Source: Ovis canadensis
Lineage: Eukaryota > Chordata > Mammalia > Artiodactyla > Bovidae
Direction: 5' to 3'
Length of the DNA: 64,000 nt
NCBI RefSeq assembly: GCF_042477335.2
Contig: NC_091250.1
Coordinates: 133,521,384-133,585,383, forward strand
Shown here in pieces: positions 1-13,400 of this stretch. The position numbers and the translations under genes were made by a program. The notes beneath the pieces are model-generated. The model had not been told where the DNA came from. It saw nothing but the letters and a program-made list of their open reading frames with translations, and did no database searches. Each line of letters starts with the position of its first letter. Position 1 is the first letter of the stretch.

Positions 1-1327
1 GGCCGTCCTGCGTGCTGACGGGCCCCGGAGCCCCACACGCATTGTCACCGAGGTGAGCGCTGGGGAAAAGAAAATTGCCCGCATGCGAGGGAGGCGGGAT
101 CGATACTGCAGTTAGTAAAGAGACGCTATTTCACATCTGACTGGCCAGCGCTGGCCGCGGCCCCGGCCCGGTACCTGTTGTTAACAAGTCACCGAGGGCT
201 GCAGAACCTGACGCTCTTCAGGGCTGACACAGAAAACAGGCACTTGACTTGCTCCTGAGTGCAGGCCACCAGGGGAGGCGGCGGCCCCTGGGTTAGTGGG
301 CCAGGCCCCTCCCTGCCACCCTCCAGGCCCAGGGCCCAGGGGCTGACCCTGCTGTGAGGCTGGAATCCAACGCCGACCTCTCCTGATGGAGGAAGGGCCT
401 GCTAAAGCGACCCATGGTCTGGTCGGGACCTGCAGGGAGCCAGCACTGCCCCGAGGACACGGCCACCCTCCGCCTCAGGGCGTCCTGGGCCTGAGCCCAT
501 GCCTTTGTCAAGAGTGGGGGCCTCCAGACCTCAACCCAGGTTGACAAACCATGCGGTTCTGACACAGGGCAGGCCCCCGCCCCACCCTGAGAGAACCTGG
601 GGCTGCCCTGGCAGGGGGCCGCTTCTGTGGGTCCCCACCCTGCTTGTGGCTCAGGAGCCTCTGGGAGCCAGGCAGCAGCCAGCCCATGCCAGAACGCAGG
701 ACCGGCTTGCGCGGAGCATGTGCGCTCCGTGAAGGGTGCAGAACAGCGCCTCAGCGGCGCCAGTCCCTTGTCCATTTTGCATGAAACTGGTCTATGGGCC
801 AAAGACGGGGACCGCGAGGAGGCACCCCAGACAGCACACCACGCTCAGAGGCCCGGCAGGACCGCCTGGGACCACAGGCAGGACCTTGGCCTTCTGCTCG
901 CACACCACACACGGTCCACAGCCCCGTGCGCACGGGCTGGCCAGGCAGCAGGTGAGCAAGCAGACAAGAGCTGGCAGCCCCAGGCAGCCCCAGGCCTCAG
1001 CCGTTCACCTGCCTCACGTTGTTCCCTCACATGCTTAGACATGGGCCTAAGAACCCAGAACCCCGACAGACAACGAGAAAGCGGTTTCCAGCCGTGTGTG
1101 TGCCCATGCCAGCCAGCAGGAGCCGTGTGAAACTGTGGCCGGGATGGAAGCTGAAGCTGAGGGTCCCGCCAGCGCTGAGGGCCTCACATCCTGGCCGCAG
1201 CTCCTGAGCTACGGTCACCACTGTCCTGGAGGCGGCAGCTGACCCCCGCAGGTGCCACGGGCTGGCCTGGAGGCCACTGGGCACAGGGCTTCCTTACCCC
1301 AGGCCCGCCCCCGTCCCCCAGACCCAC
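1..1327 (-). other. UVSSA: UVSSA intron, cut by the window edge
   Basis: GC-rich intron sequence after the last visible UVSSA exon. I looked for the expected C-terminal exons (around WQDPELM and the ...YALN end) on the minus strand and found neither. The first 240 bases are more AT-rich than the rest; no repeat family was recognised. Confidence 0.6.
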
Positions 1328-1439
1328 CTGGGCGCCCCGCTGGCCTCTGCAGCTGCTGCCTCTGCTCCCTGGCCCTGTCCTCCGCGTGGAGGGGCCGTCC
1401 CGCGTCGTCTCTCGGGATGATCTTCCCGTGGAAAGGGCA
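1328..1439 (-). CDS. UVSSA: UVSSA coding exon 11 (residues 542-578), last one in the window
   Basis: Starts [16 protein letters not shown], giving zinc ligands C542 and H545, then a charged helix. Ends one base into a codon (G) at donor GTGGGT, which suits a next exon starting EWQDPEL as in human. That exon is not in 1-1300, so it must lie off the left edge. Confidence 0.93.
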
Positions 1440-4400
1440 CTGTGAGGAGAATGGAGCAGTTTTGATGCAGCACAGGCTGCCGGCCACCGCACTGACGGCT
1501 CTGAGGAGGGCCGGCCCACACCTCGCCACCCTCCAACACACGCCACACAAGGCAAGGCCCTCGGGTGCAGCGTGACAGAGCCAGGCAGGGAGGGCAGCCT
1601 GTGGTCAACCCGCCTCCACGGACCCCGGGCCCAGCACAGAGCGGGCTCAGGACCACGTAGGCGGCGACGCAGAGACTGAGGTGGAGTGGCCCAGCCCTGT
1701 GCCCACCCGGGGGGTCCTGGTGCCAGCAGGCTGGAGCCCAGCCCTGCCTCATCTGCCATGGGCCCCCCAGGCCAGCCCCACCTTCAGGCGGTCCTGACGC
1801 GCGCAGAGCTGGCCGTCGGGCCGCGGGGCGCGGCAGCGGTGCTGCACAGGCTCGAACTGCCCTGCGAAGGCGATGCAGCGGCTCCGCAGGGCCTCGGAGA
1901 CGCTGGCGCTGTCCACCTCAGCGTCCACTTCGCAGGGCTTCCAGAAGCGGTGCTCCGAGTCACACCTGCACACAGACCCACCTCTCAGCACCCACAGCGA
2001 GGCTGGGCCTGCGAGTGCACCCAGGGCAAGCGGAGATGCCGCGCATGGCAGGGGTACGCCAGGCACAGCCCAGTGGCCTGACACCCCAGTGTGGCCTGGA
2101 CCTGGGTGGGGCTCATTGATGGGCGTTAACAAGACACAGACCCCGTGTCCCCACCCTTCAGGTCTGCAGATACAGTGCGGGCGGCGCAGCAACGCAGCGG
2201 TGTCCAGGAAGCTCCTTGTAAAGCCCTGGGCCCGGCCCACAGGAGCCCAGGCAGAGGACAGGAGATGGTGACGCGGGCCTGGGGCAGAGCTGGGAGCGCG
2301 GGCTGGGCTGGGCCGGGCCAAGGCCCTCATACCTCTCCACGCTCTACCATCAGGGCGGGGACAGGGGAGGCCCCTCAGGGGGCCACAGGGAGATTCAAAA
2401 AGCCCACAGGCCTCTGGGCAGGGCCGGACCACCACCCAGCCCTGGGGCTTCCAAGGCCCACTGGCCTCAGTGGGCAGGGCACTAACAGCTGTGTCCACTG
2501 TGCACAGAGGAGTGGAGTGCAGTACCCTCACTCACTTGAGGATCTTGCCGGCCGCTGGCTCCTCCTCGCCCCAGGTGCACAGGTCCACCCCGAAAGGGAC
2601 GACAGGTGCCCGGGCCTGCTCTGCCGCCCGCCGTGCAGCCTGCTCCGGGGCCAGCGGAGCCCTGGAGAGTGAGCAGCACTCAGGGATGGGGAGCCCAGGG
2701 CCGCCCCGGCCACCTGCCTCTCCTGCCCCCCAGGTCCTGGGGATCCCCCTGGGCCCTGACCCCCGACCCCTACACCTCAGGCCTGGACCAGGGGAGCCAG
2801 CCTCACACCGCGCTCCTCACGCGGGCCTCGGGGTGCCCCGATGTCTGTCCCTCTCGCCCCGAAGCCTGGAGCCTTTCCTCGGGGCGGACCTAGCCTGCAC
2901 GCCAGCAGTGAGGACTCAGGGCCCCAGGTCCCCACCCCAGGCAAATGCGGTAGGCACCCGCCCTGCACACGTGGGGCTGCCTGGGCGTCACCTGGGGCTC
3001 GGGGGCGAGGCTGGGGACCCGTGGGGTCGGAGCCGGTGCAGTTGGGCGGCCGCAGAGGTGGGGTCGCAGGCCTCCATGTCACTCCCAGGCCTCTTCCTCG
3101 CCTGCGAGCCTGGTATGGCCAGACCTTCCCCCAGCCCTGGAACACAGAGATGTCTGCTCTCAGTCGCCACCCCGGATCCTGCACGGAGCCCTGCAGGGCG
3201 CCCCGCCCCCGGTGACGGCACAGCCCGTGAGCGCACCTGTCCGGCCGGCCCAGGCCCATGGCTGGCTACTCATTGCCGAAGCCACCAGACACCGACCTCT
3301 GTGGGCCAGGCGTTTGCGCCGAGTGCCCAGAGCAGTGGAGGCCGTGTCTCTGACGCCCCTGGACCCCATTCATCAGGACCCCTGCCCACTGGTGCCGGTG
3401 TCCAGGCTGTCCCTGACCCCTGCCAACCCTGCCCAGCTGGGCACGGGGCCAGCGTCCCGGGAGGCAGGGGGCGGAGCCATCAGGACCCAGAGGCGCTCCA
3501 CCCCGAGGGCCCCGCCCACTCTCTGAGCTTTCCTCCGCACAGCAGGAAGAACCGCGACCAACGCACCCAGGATACGGGAACTGAAGAGGGGCTGGAGACG
3601 CAGCAGAAGACAAGAGGGGACCCGAGCAGCCTGGGGAGGGCGGCCCCCGGCAGGGACGTGGCACGGGAGGCGGCCACACACACGTGCAGACAGCTCTCCG
3701 TGCATGGAGGCGTGACGCGTGACGCGTGCCCACGTCCTCATCACCTGACCCCAGGAGGAGAGGAAATGACTGGAATGGGGGAAAGACAGTCCAGGCTTCC
3801 TGGAATCAGAAGGAAACTGAGGAGTTTCCTGAGGGCAAAAAGGAGACAGAGAAAGAACAGGCAAGTCACTCAGGAGAGCAGTTAGAAACATCAGAGGGGA
3901 AGAAAAAGGTCTGAGCAGCTTTCCTCCAAAAGCCATGAACATCCATGGGCACCACGAGCAGTTGAGTATGAGGTCTGAGGGATGATGTTCAAACTTAAGA
4001 CTTTTTCAACCAGCTCCGCTAGGTGTCAAGGTCGCGGCTTCTATGGCAGATACCGTGGACCTCCCATCCAAGAAATCCTTCCCAGGAACAGAGAAAACTG
4101 ACAGGACGGCCAAGTGGGCAGCTCCAGGGGCCACAGGGCTGCCGGAGAGCAGAGCTAGAGGACATCAACACAGGACAGCCCACCATGCCCTGTGCCTGGC
4201 CTCCGGACGGCACCTCCATCCTTCCATCTGTGTGCAGGGACTCACTCAGAGAAGCGAGAGACAAAACAATAAACAATGCAGCCTGGAATCTGCACGCAGG
4301 CTCCCTGCACACAGAGCCTGGAGTCTGCATGCGGCCTCCCTGTGTACACAGAGCCTGGAGTCTGCACGCGGCCTCCCTATGTACACAGGGCCTGGAGTCT

Positions 4401-7400
4401 GCACGCGGCCTCCCTGTACGCACAGAGCCTGGAGTCTGCACGTGCCCTCCCTGTACACACAGAGCCTGGAGTCTGCACGTGCCCTCCCTGTACACACAGA
4501 GCCCGGAGTCTGCACGCGGCCTCCCTGCACAAAGAGCCTGGAGTCTGCATGTAGCCTCCCTGTGTACACAGACCCTGGTGTCTGCACGTGCCCTCCCTGT
4601 ACACACAGAGCCTGGAGTCTGCACGCGGCCTCCCTGTACACACAGAGCCTGGTGTCTGCACGCGGCCTCCCTGTACACACAGAGCCTGGAGTCTGCAAGT
4701 GCCCTCCGTGTACACACAGAGCCTGGTGTCTGCACGCGGCCTCCCTGTACACACAGAGCCTGGAGTCTGCACGTGCCCTCCCTGTACACACAGAGCCTGG
4801 AGTCTGCACGTGCCCTCCCTGTACACACAGAGCCTGGAGTCTGCACGCGGCCTCCCTGTGTGCACAAAGCCTGGAGTCTGCACACAGCCTCCATGCACAC
4901 AGAGCCTGGAGTCTGCACGCGGCCTCCCTGCACAAAGAGCCTGGAGTCTGCATGTAGCCTCCCTGTGTGCACAGAGCCTGGAGTCTGCACATGGTCTCCC
5001 TGTATACACAGAGCCTGGAGTCTGCATGCGGCCTCCCTGTGTACACAGAGCCTGGAGTCTGCACGCGGCCTCCCTGTGTGCACAGAGCCTGGAGTATGCA
5101 CACGGCCTCCCTGCACACAGAGCCTGGAGTTTGCATGCGGCCTCCCTGCACACAGAGCCTGGAGTCTGCACGCGGCCTCCCTGTACACACAGAGCCTGGA
5201 GTATGCACACGGCCTTCCTGCACACAGAGCCTGGTGTCTGCACATGCCCTCCCTGTACGCACAGAGCCTGCAGTCTGCACGCAGGCTCCCTGTACACACA
5301 GAGCCTGGAGTCTGCACGTGGCCTCCCTGTGTGCACAGAGCCTGGAGTCTGCACGCGGCCTCCCTGTACGCACAGAGCCTGGAGTCTGCACGCGGCCTCC
5401 CTGTACGCACAGAGCCTGGAGTCTGCACGCGGCCTCCCTGTACACACAGAGCCTGGAGTCTGCACGCGGCCTCTCTGCACACAGAGCCTGGAGTCTGCAC
5501 GTGCCCTCCCTGTATACACAGAGCCTGGTGTCTGCACATGCCCTCCCTGCACACAGAGCCTGGAGTCTGCACGCTGCCTCCCTGCACACAGAGCCTGGTG
5601 TCTGCACGTGCCCTCCCTGTACACACAGAGCCCGGAGTCTGCATGTGGCCTCCCTGTACACACAGAGCCTGGAGTCCGCATACAGCCTCACACCCACCCA
5701 ATGCTGTCTGGCGCTTTTGCAGAAGCCCCACGATGCCCACAAATCTGAAAACGTTTTCTCCAAGTCTTTCATGAGACTCGCCCGCCCTTCCTGCTCCAGA
5801 CGCCCTCCAAGCTCACACACAGACTAAGCGTGGGGTTCACCCCTGCTTCTCGAGTGCCTGTGGCTGAGAGCAGAGGACCCGGGGCAGAGCCAGTCCCCAG
5901 TATGGCAGCTCCGCGTGGGTCACCGGCAGCCCCCAGCTCTGAGCACATTCGGAAGGCAGGCTGGGACCAGGCTCTGCCACCAGCAAACCCCAGGTCCAGG
6001 GACAAGGCCTTCCAGGCGACCCACCCGGGATACTGGCAATGCCGCACTCCCAGCTGGTACAGACACACAGCCACGCGCACACGTGGGGAGGCAGGCCGAT
6101 AAGTGGCCGCAGTGGCACTTACGAAGATGGATACAATCACTGCCCAACAATCGATGTGAGAATTCCTAAGAGTTACAAGAATGAAATATACTTTTCATTG
6201 ATTTGTTGTTTTAAACCATTAAAAAGATGAGGAAGCGTGTTAAAGCAGGGTAAACAGGGCACTAAAGACACTCCCATTCTCACACTGTTGCAGAAAATCA
6301 ATCTCCATGACATACTTTCAAGCAAAAATCCAAAAAGCAGGTGAGTCCACGGCCCTGGGAATGGTGCTGTTGAGGAGAACACCGACGGGGAGCCCGGCGG
6401 CCGCGGGCCCCACCTGCCGACCGGGGCGTCAGACCCAGGCCTGGACCTCAGCTCAAATTCACTCCCGCAACGGCTCTTAAGAAAAATCACAACAAATGTC
6501 TAAATCCCTTTTTTGTTTGAAGTAACCAAGTAGCACCCATTTGCACTGCGGCAGGCGGGGTGGTGGGATCGATGGCAGGAAATGGGAGGCGGGGGCTGAG
6601 CGCAGAGCTGGGCTCAAGCCTGACACTATTGATTTTACCTAGTTCAGCTGGCCTTGTAATTAAAATGTAAATTTGAGAAAGAGATTATGTCCTGACAGAA
6701 ATGGTAGGATTAAGGAGAAGATAAAAGCCCCTCAGTGAAAATTCAGAGAAAGGAATGAGAAAGAAACGGGCGCCGTCTCCCCAGCTACGGGCTTAGACGG
6801 ACCTACTGCAGAGTCATCGCCTTTAACTGAAAACCAGTGACGACGATCAACTGGCACCATGAACTGGCGCCCAGCACTTCCTGCGCTGCCCCTGCGGCAC
6901 CAGGGTCCATGGTGCAGACCCAGCCCTGGACCCCTTGAGGAGCAAGGGGTCTCCTGCCGCCCGCTGTCAAGAGGCCTGTCCTGGGGCACAGCGGCCCCTC
7001 CTGCAGGGGGTCCCAGGCGCCCGGCCCACAAACCCCCGGGGAGCAGCGCGGCTACACTCTGCGCACCTGGCCGCCGTGAGGACAAGCGGGAGCTGGCAGC
7101 ACCCGGGGGTGGCCACCTACACTGGTGCCTGGAGACCGAGCTCCCCCTCAAGGGAGGCGGCCAAGGCGGACTGCAGAGACGGGCCGGGCCCCTCAGGGCT
7201 CCAGCACCCGCCCCTGCCGCCTCGTGGGCGCGGGATGAGGCCTGCGGGTGGCAGACCCAGACCAGGCACCTGGAGGGGCATGTCAGAAGGCAGGGCCCCA
7301 GAGACGGCCCAGGGCTCAGAGGAGACCTGCGCTGGGACGGCGTGGCCAGCGAGGTCAGCGTGAGGGCGCGGCGGGGGCTGGAGGGCTGGGGTGGGCAGCA

Positions 7401-10400
7401 GCTGCGCCCTCAGGCGCCCAGGGAGGGCCTCAAGGCAGCGGACGGGGGGCCTCGAACAGCAGGTGGGGTACACCCTGGCCACATCCACGCCTCGACTGCC
7501 TGCGCACCTAAGCCCTGGACAGGCTCACTGTCAGCTCACATGCCAACTCAAACCTCGAGTCGACAACTCGCTCCCTCCCCACACGAGCCCCACGTGGCGC
7601 AGGCTTCACGCGCTCCCTCTGCGCACAAGGCGCTCTGTGCACACGCGGCTCCTGGAGGTGTTTGGAGAGAAACTCCGGCAAAGGCAGGGGGCAGCAGCGC
7701 CTCCCCGAGGGGCCCTGGGGCTCCTGGACCAGAGGCTGAGCTGCGACCCCACCGACGGGACCAGGACTCAGGGAGGCCTGCGTCAGCAGGTGCCTGACCT
7801 CGTAGGGAGAATCACGGTTTCCAATGGAAGTGGCTCCGCAGGGGCACCCAGTGGGGTGGCAGAGACCCCAGGACGACGTGGCACGGACTGGGCACCCTGT
7901 GGCCGGCCCCCTGCTCTGCGGGCCCAGGCTGGACCCAAGCCCGCCCTCAGGGGCCGCGTCCTGAGGGCCCCCCTCCCGGGCCCATGCCGCTGCTCACCGC
8001 ACTCAGGCCGCAGGTGCTCCGGGACACAGGCCTCGTAGCCCTCCTTCTCCGGGACCTCCACAAAGTCGTCCTCGTCGTCATCCTCGTCCCTGGGGGCTGC
8101 CATCTGGGGAAATACCCCAAGCTGTGAGTGACAGCCGCAGGCAGAGCCCCAGCCTCGCTTCTGTGGACTGCCTCCGGGGTGGGGCTCAGCATGTACCACG
8201 TGGCCCCATTCACAGTCCACCTCATTCCCTAAACCGCAGCAGCCCACATGCGCCTCCGCCGGCTGGCCCACTGAGACCCACAGACGGGCATGCTGCAGCC
8301 CAGGGCGCCCCACAGGCCTGAGGTCCTGGCCCTCCACCCAGCTCCGGCCAGACCAGAAGCACCGCCCCCAGGCGTCCAGTGCTGCGGCTGTGACCACGGC
8401 ACTTCCAGAACGTTCCATCCTAGAGAGCGGCTTGTTACAAGGCCACTGAAGAGAAAGCCTCCCCTGGACGGGGCAGGCCTCCCTGCTGCTCTCCGAGCCT
8501 GGATCCCCCCCACCCCCCCAACCCGAGTCCAGTGCCCCAACATCCACTCCCCCACAGCACCCTCCCTGGAGGCAACCAGCCGGGCCGGAGTGGCAGGGAC
8601 CCTGGGAGGGGGGGCTCACTGCACGGGGCAGGGGCTCCTCCGGAAAACAGCTTGGAGGCGGCCCTGCACTCCCGCCACGCGCTGGGGCCACACGCAGCCT
8701 GAACCAGGGCTCAGCAGCCTGCGCCTCTCAGGGAGAGCTCCTCCCCTCACATTCTCAACCCCCACATCCCTACGACGGGGCATGGGGCCCGTTCTTCACG
8801 AGAGGGCGCCGCTCGGATGTGCCTGGGACCTGGGCTGCACAGCCAGTGCCGCCCGGAAACACTCCAGAGTCTGAGGGCCCGCAGCCCCAGGCCCAACTGT
8901 AGAAAATGTTCAGAGACCGTGGCCGGGCTGATGCCCACTGGACTCTCACCCTCCCCTCCAGGGTCCATCCCGATAGCCAGGCCCTGGGGCACACGGCTGC
9001 CCGGGGCAGACAGACAGGGGCCGGCCCGCCAACCCCAGGGCAGGCGGCCAGCCAGGCTACAGCCGCCCAGGACCCAGAGGCTGAGGAGCCGCTGGGAGGC
9101 CTAATCAGATGCAAATGCTCAGCTTGGGTGCAAGCCGCGGCGCGCGTCTGGGAGGCACGGAGACATTAATCATTGGAAACTGTAATTTTTGTTATCAGTC
9201 TAACACTGATCAAAAGGGAAGCCTGTCTCCACCGCTGACCTGTGAAACGTCCCAATTATACTCTTTGGAAATGACAGGGGCACTTAACTCCAGAGCCGAG
9301 CAAATGACGACGATCAATCACGTTTGAATAACAATGAGCCGCGGACCTGAAAATTATTTTTGTATAGAATCTACCCAGGAATTTATGAAAGGTGGAAAGC
9401 AGCCCAAGGTTTTCGGGCATTACGGTCCCGGCTAGTGCCGTGCGTATCAAACACTAAACAGAATTTATGTGTTTTAATTTTCCAAAAGGTGGATGTGGAG
9501 TGCGTGCCGCGGTGCCCGACGCCCGCGCCAGGCCTTAAACATGGAGCTCCCTTTCATAAGCGACTATGCTTATCGCGCACACCCTTGAGTTCCACCCGGG
9601 ACTTTTATTAAATTTTCATTTCCTAAAAAACATTTGGATGCTTAGCTAACTATTAGGAATTATACCCTCTCTCTCCCCAGGTAAAGCTGTTTATCCCTGT
9701 GACTAAGCCCGGGAGCCCTGGGCTTAGATGCGCGTGAGGCCCGCGGGCCTGCAGGGCAGCCTCCTCAGGCCCCAGACCCTGGCGCACAGCTCTGCAGGGC
9801 GGTGCCAGCAACCTCCCGCAAGAGCTGCTGCAGGGGTCGCTGCCACCCTTACGTCCCAAATACCTCGGAGGCTTGGGTGACCCTCGAACCAGGCCCCCGG
9901 AGAAACAGGGGTCCCACTCAAAGGAAGGTCTAGTTCTCCGGGCTGCGCGGGGCTCTGCGGCGCTGAGCCCCGGGGGCACCCCATCCCTGGAGGGCAGCGG
10001 AAGGAAACCCCCCATCACCCAAGCTGGGCAGTCCTCTCCCATCCTTAGAGGAGCACTTGGCTGGGGACACCCAGGCCCACGGAAAGTGTCTACCTGCACT
10101 TGAGGGGCCAGCCCAGGGCTCCCAGGCACCATAGCGGCAACCTCCTCTCGAGGTTAAAGGTCACAGGTCAAGTCAGAAATTATCTGGGCATGGGTGGGAG
10201 GCGGCTGGGGGCAGAGCAGGGGCACAGAGACCCCTGAGGGTCCTGGGGGATGTCACAGCCTGCGAGCATCGGGTGAGGCAGGAGGCCTGCACAGCAGGGT
10301 CAGACTCGCTGACGGTCCTCAAGAGCAGTTTGCTGGGAGTCGAGCTTCCCCGTTGTGAAGAGAGACCATCAGACACGCTCGAGAAAGCAGCCCGCCCTCG

Positions 10401-13400
10401 CCCAGGGGCCCAGAGGTGCACCTCCCCTGCCAGGTCCAGTCCTGGGCCAGGCAGGCAGGCCAGGCCCTGCGGCTGACGCCCAGGCCCCGGGACTGAACCC
10501 TCAGGGCCCCAGGGAGGCAGAGGATGCCCCAGGCCTTCCTCTCATTCCACACAAATTGATTCTCACCCAGTTAAAAGGATTTAGAAAAATGAGGCTCTGA
10601 AATCATAATTAAGCAAGCAACGAAAGTGCTAAAATATACGACATAATCTGATTACAGAAGCATGGGAGCGGGCTGCTAACTGCTCGAGAAGGATGGGAAG
10701 GGCCACCTCCCAGACCTGCCCGCCCAAGGCCTGCCCACGGTAGAGCTGGACCATTAAACACATTCTGTGCCATCTAATTAACTTGGGGCGCCACTGCCAT
10801 TACTTTTCACCCAAGAAATCACTTTTGTTCAGTTTTATGCGTGTATGTTTCCCTTTAAAAAAAAAAATGATGTAAGGCCCCGTCAGACAAGTGAGCGCCA
10901 AGCTGCATCTGTCTCCTCAGCTTGATGGCAGCGCACTTAAAGCCCATTCTATCTTATAAACCAAAAATTAACCGTGCTCAGCTGTGAGGGTCGTCATCAC
11001 AGCTGCTATTTATATGCTAATACCCTCCCTGGACCGCGTGCAAATTGCCCAGCTAGGCCAATATCTCATGCGCATCTCCGCTGCCTGGACGCACCTTGGC
11101 AGGTGTGGGCCTGCTGCGGGCGGGTGGTGACCATCACAAGCCTCGAGTGGGCGCGGGGCGCTGCCGCCCTCCTGCATGGAGGGGCCTGGAGCCACCAGCC
11201 CCTCTCTCACCAGCTCCCGCCGCTCCAGCACTGAGGCCAGCCAGCTGGGATGTGCGAGGCTGCCACCGCCCCATCAGGCCCACCAGGTGCCAGGCCACCA
11301 TTTCCAGGCAGAGGCAACAGCTTCCTGAGTCTGTCCTGCGTCCAGACGGGCAGCCCATGCTCCTGGGACCCCACCTGGGGCCTGATGCAGGCTGGCTGGC
11401 CTCACCCAGCCCAGCCTCTGGGCGAGATCGCGTGCTCACCATGCACTTGGCCTTAACAAGAAGATCCATGCAACTCCCCCAGACTCAGCCTTCCCATCTG
11501 TAAAACAGGGTTAAGGATGGAATCGACCTCACAGGGCTGACTCTGGAATTAAGGAAACCACCTGTGAAAGTATTCAGGCGAGAGCAGCCACCCTGGAGAG
11601 CGCTGGGGACCTGGGCTGTAGGGCAGGGATGGCCCAGGGCCTTCGGGGGCGGGGGGCTGCCCCCATAGCAGCCAACGTGTTCCCAGTCCTCGCGAGAACA
11701 CGGGCAGCCCCTGCCCCAGCTGCCGCCCCTGCACAGCGGCCTTTGGCGCGAGAGTGATGGAGAGAGCAGTCCCCAGGAAGGCTCACTGGCCCGGCCAGGC
11801 CCAAGCCCCTCACGGCAGCTGATTCAGCTCCCTGCCTCCCTGGGGCCGCGGCGCAGTCAGCACTTCACCCCGAGGCTCTCTGCTCAGGAAGCCGGCACCG
11901 AGCGGCATCCAGCCCAGCACACCTGGCCACTAACAGAAGTCACGCGGGATCTGGGCCCTTGCAACGAGTGGGAGCGTGTGGGGGTTAAACGCGAGGCTGC
12001 CGGCAGACTGGCAACGGGAGAAGGGGAGCACTGTGGGGGCGCTCCAGCGGCTGCAGCGAGGAGCCCGGGGCTGAGAAAGCACCTGCTCTGCAGAGAGTCA
12101 TTGCTTTCTGTCTTACTGGGGGGGGAGGGGATTAATATTTTATGAATCATACAATACAAAGTAAGTGATGATCACAGCTACATAATTAAACAACAGGCAA
12201 TTTGAAAGTTTCCCAAGGATTTTATCAGCATAACAGATGTAGCAGCCACGGATTATTAGGCCTGTTCTCCAGCAACAGGGCTGGAAACTAAATTTACCAA
12301 ACTATGCTCCACATCGACCTAGCTAAGACCGATCTCTACCTGCTTCCACACGGAGCTGGGACAGACACACCGTAAAACAAAAAGTTACACACGTTTAAGC
12401 CGGCTTAAATCCTCTTTAAAGACAGAACACCTACATCGAAAGGAAAAGAACACGGCAACACAGGCTAAAGCAGGGAGCCTGGCCAGAGAGCCCAGCCAGG
12501 CGGCGGGGCAGAGGTGCCGCACACACGGCGCCTCCACAGTGGGAGCAGCAGGACCTCAGGCCTGCCCGTCTCCTGCGGTGTTAGGGTCCCAAGCACTGAA
12601 CTGCACACTCCCAGCTCAGCTTGCTAGCGGAGACACCAGGCAGAGACCGTCTCACGGGAAGACGACCAGGCAAAGACGCCGGTCTGTGTCGTCACCGCGG
12701 CCGCGCAGACACCGCAGAGCCGCGCAGACACCGCAGAGCCGCGCAGACACCGCAGCGGGGCTGTTCTGGGAGCCGGGCTGCCTGAGCAGGCGCTGCCTCT
12801 CAGCTGCACACCCAGTCACTCCACCCGCAGGTCCGTGGCCCGGAGAACGGACAAGCACGTGCTTAAGGGCTCCAAGCCTCTAAGCTGGGGCTTAGAGGAG
12901 ACAGGGCAGCCCCGCTTCCTCCTGCTGAAGCCACCACGCAGACCCCACGCCCCCTGGCCCGACTGGACTCCCCGAACACCCCTTGCATCCTCAGTCTCCT
13001 CTCTGCAGAGGGCCCCCTCTGACCTGACCACGTGCCTCCCAGGCCTTGGGGCTGCCCGGCTGCGGCCAATGACCTGCTGACGCTCAAGCTGGGTCAGGCC
13101 CAGGGGCCACTCAGGGCTGGCTCCCTGCAGCTGGCCTCTCCAAGCGGCCCTCAAGGGAGCCGCGGCAGGACACCCGGAAGGCTCTGCTGCCGGTCCTGGG
13201 CCTGGAGTCCTGCAGGGCAGGCTGGTCCCGGGCTACAAGGAGCAGGCATGCTGCTGGGGCCCCCTCACGGATCTCCCCAAAGCCCTGGCTGCCTCCAGCC
13301 CAGCAAACCTAGGAGCCACCGGGACGGGTCACCCAGCCCCACCAGCACAGCAACCGAGAGATGGCCTTTGCATAAGATGGGCCGGGCTGAGCCGGCCGTG

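Larger units (their letters stand above)
3110..7997 (-). other. UVSSA: UVSSA intron 7 (minisatellite and AT-rich island)
   Basis: Intron between the TFIIH-contact exon and the DPTSAAA exon. It holds a 1.4 kb minisatellite (4279-5690) and an AT-rich island (6120-6740). The remainder is GC-rich and unannotated; the long frames in it overlap on both strands and show no family match. Confidence 0.7.

Noticed and set aside
2470-3885. 471-codon plus-strand frame
   Set aside because: Antisense to two UVSSA exons and GC-rich intron; no recognisable domain.
4279-5690. CRISPR-like array
   Set aside because: Units are contiguous and diverged with no unique spacers, in a mammalian intron; it is a minisatellite.
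4019-5827. Six long overlapping open frames (up to 583 codons), both strands
   Set aside because: They are the same minisatellite read in different frames; unit length and composition alone keep them open. Kept as a finding, not as genes.
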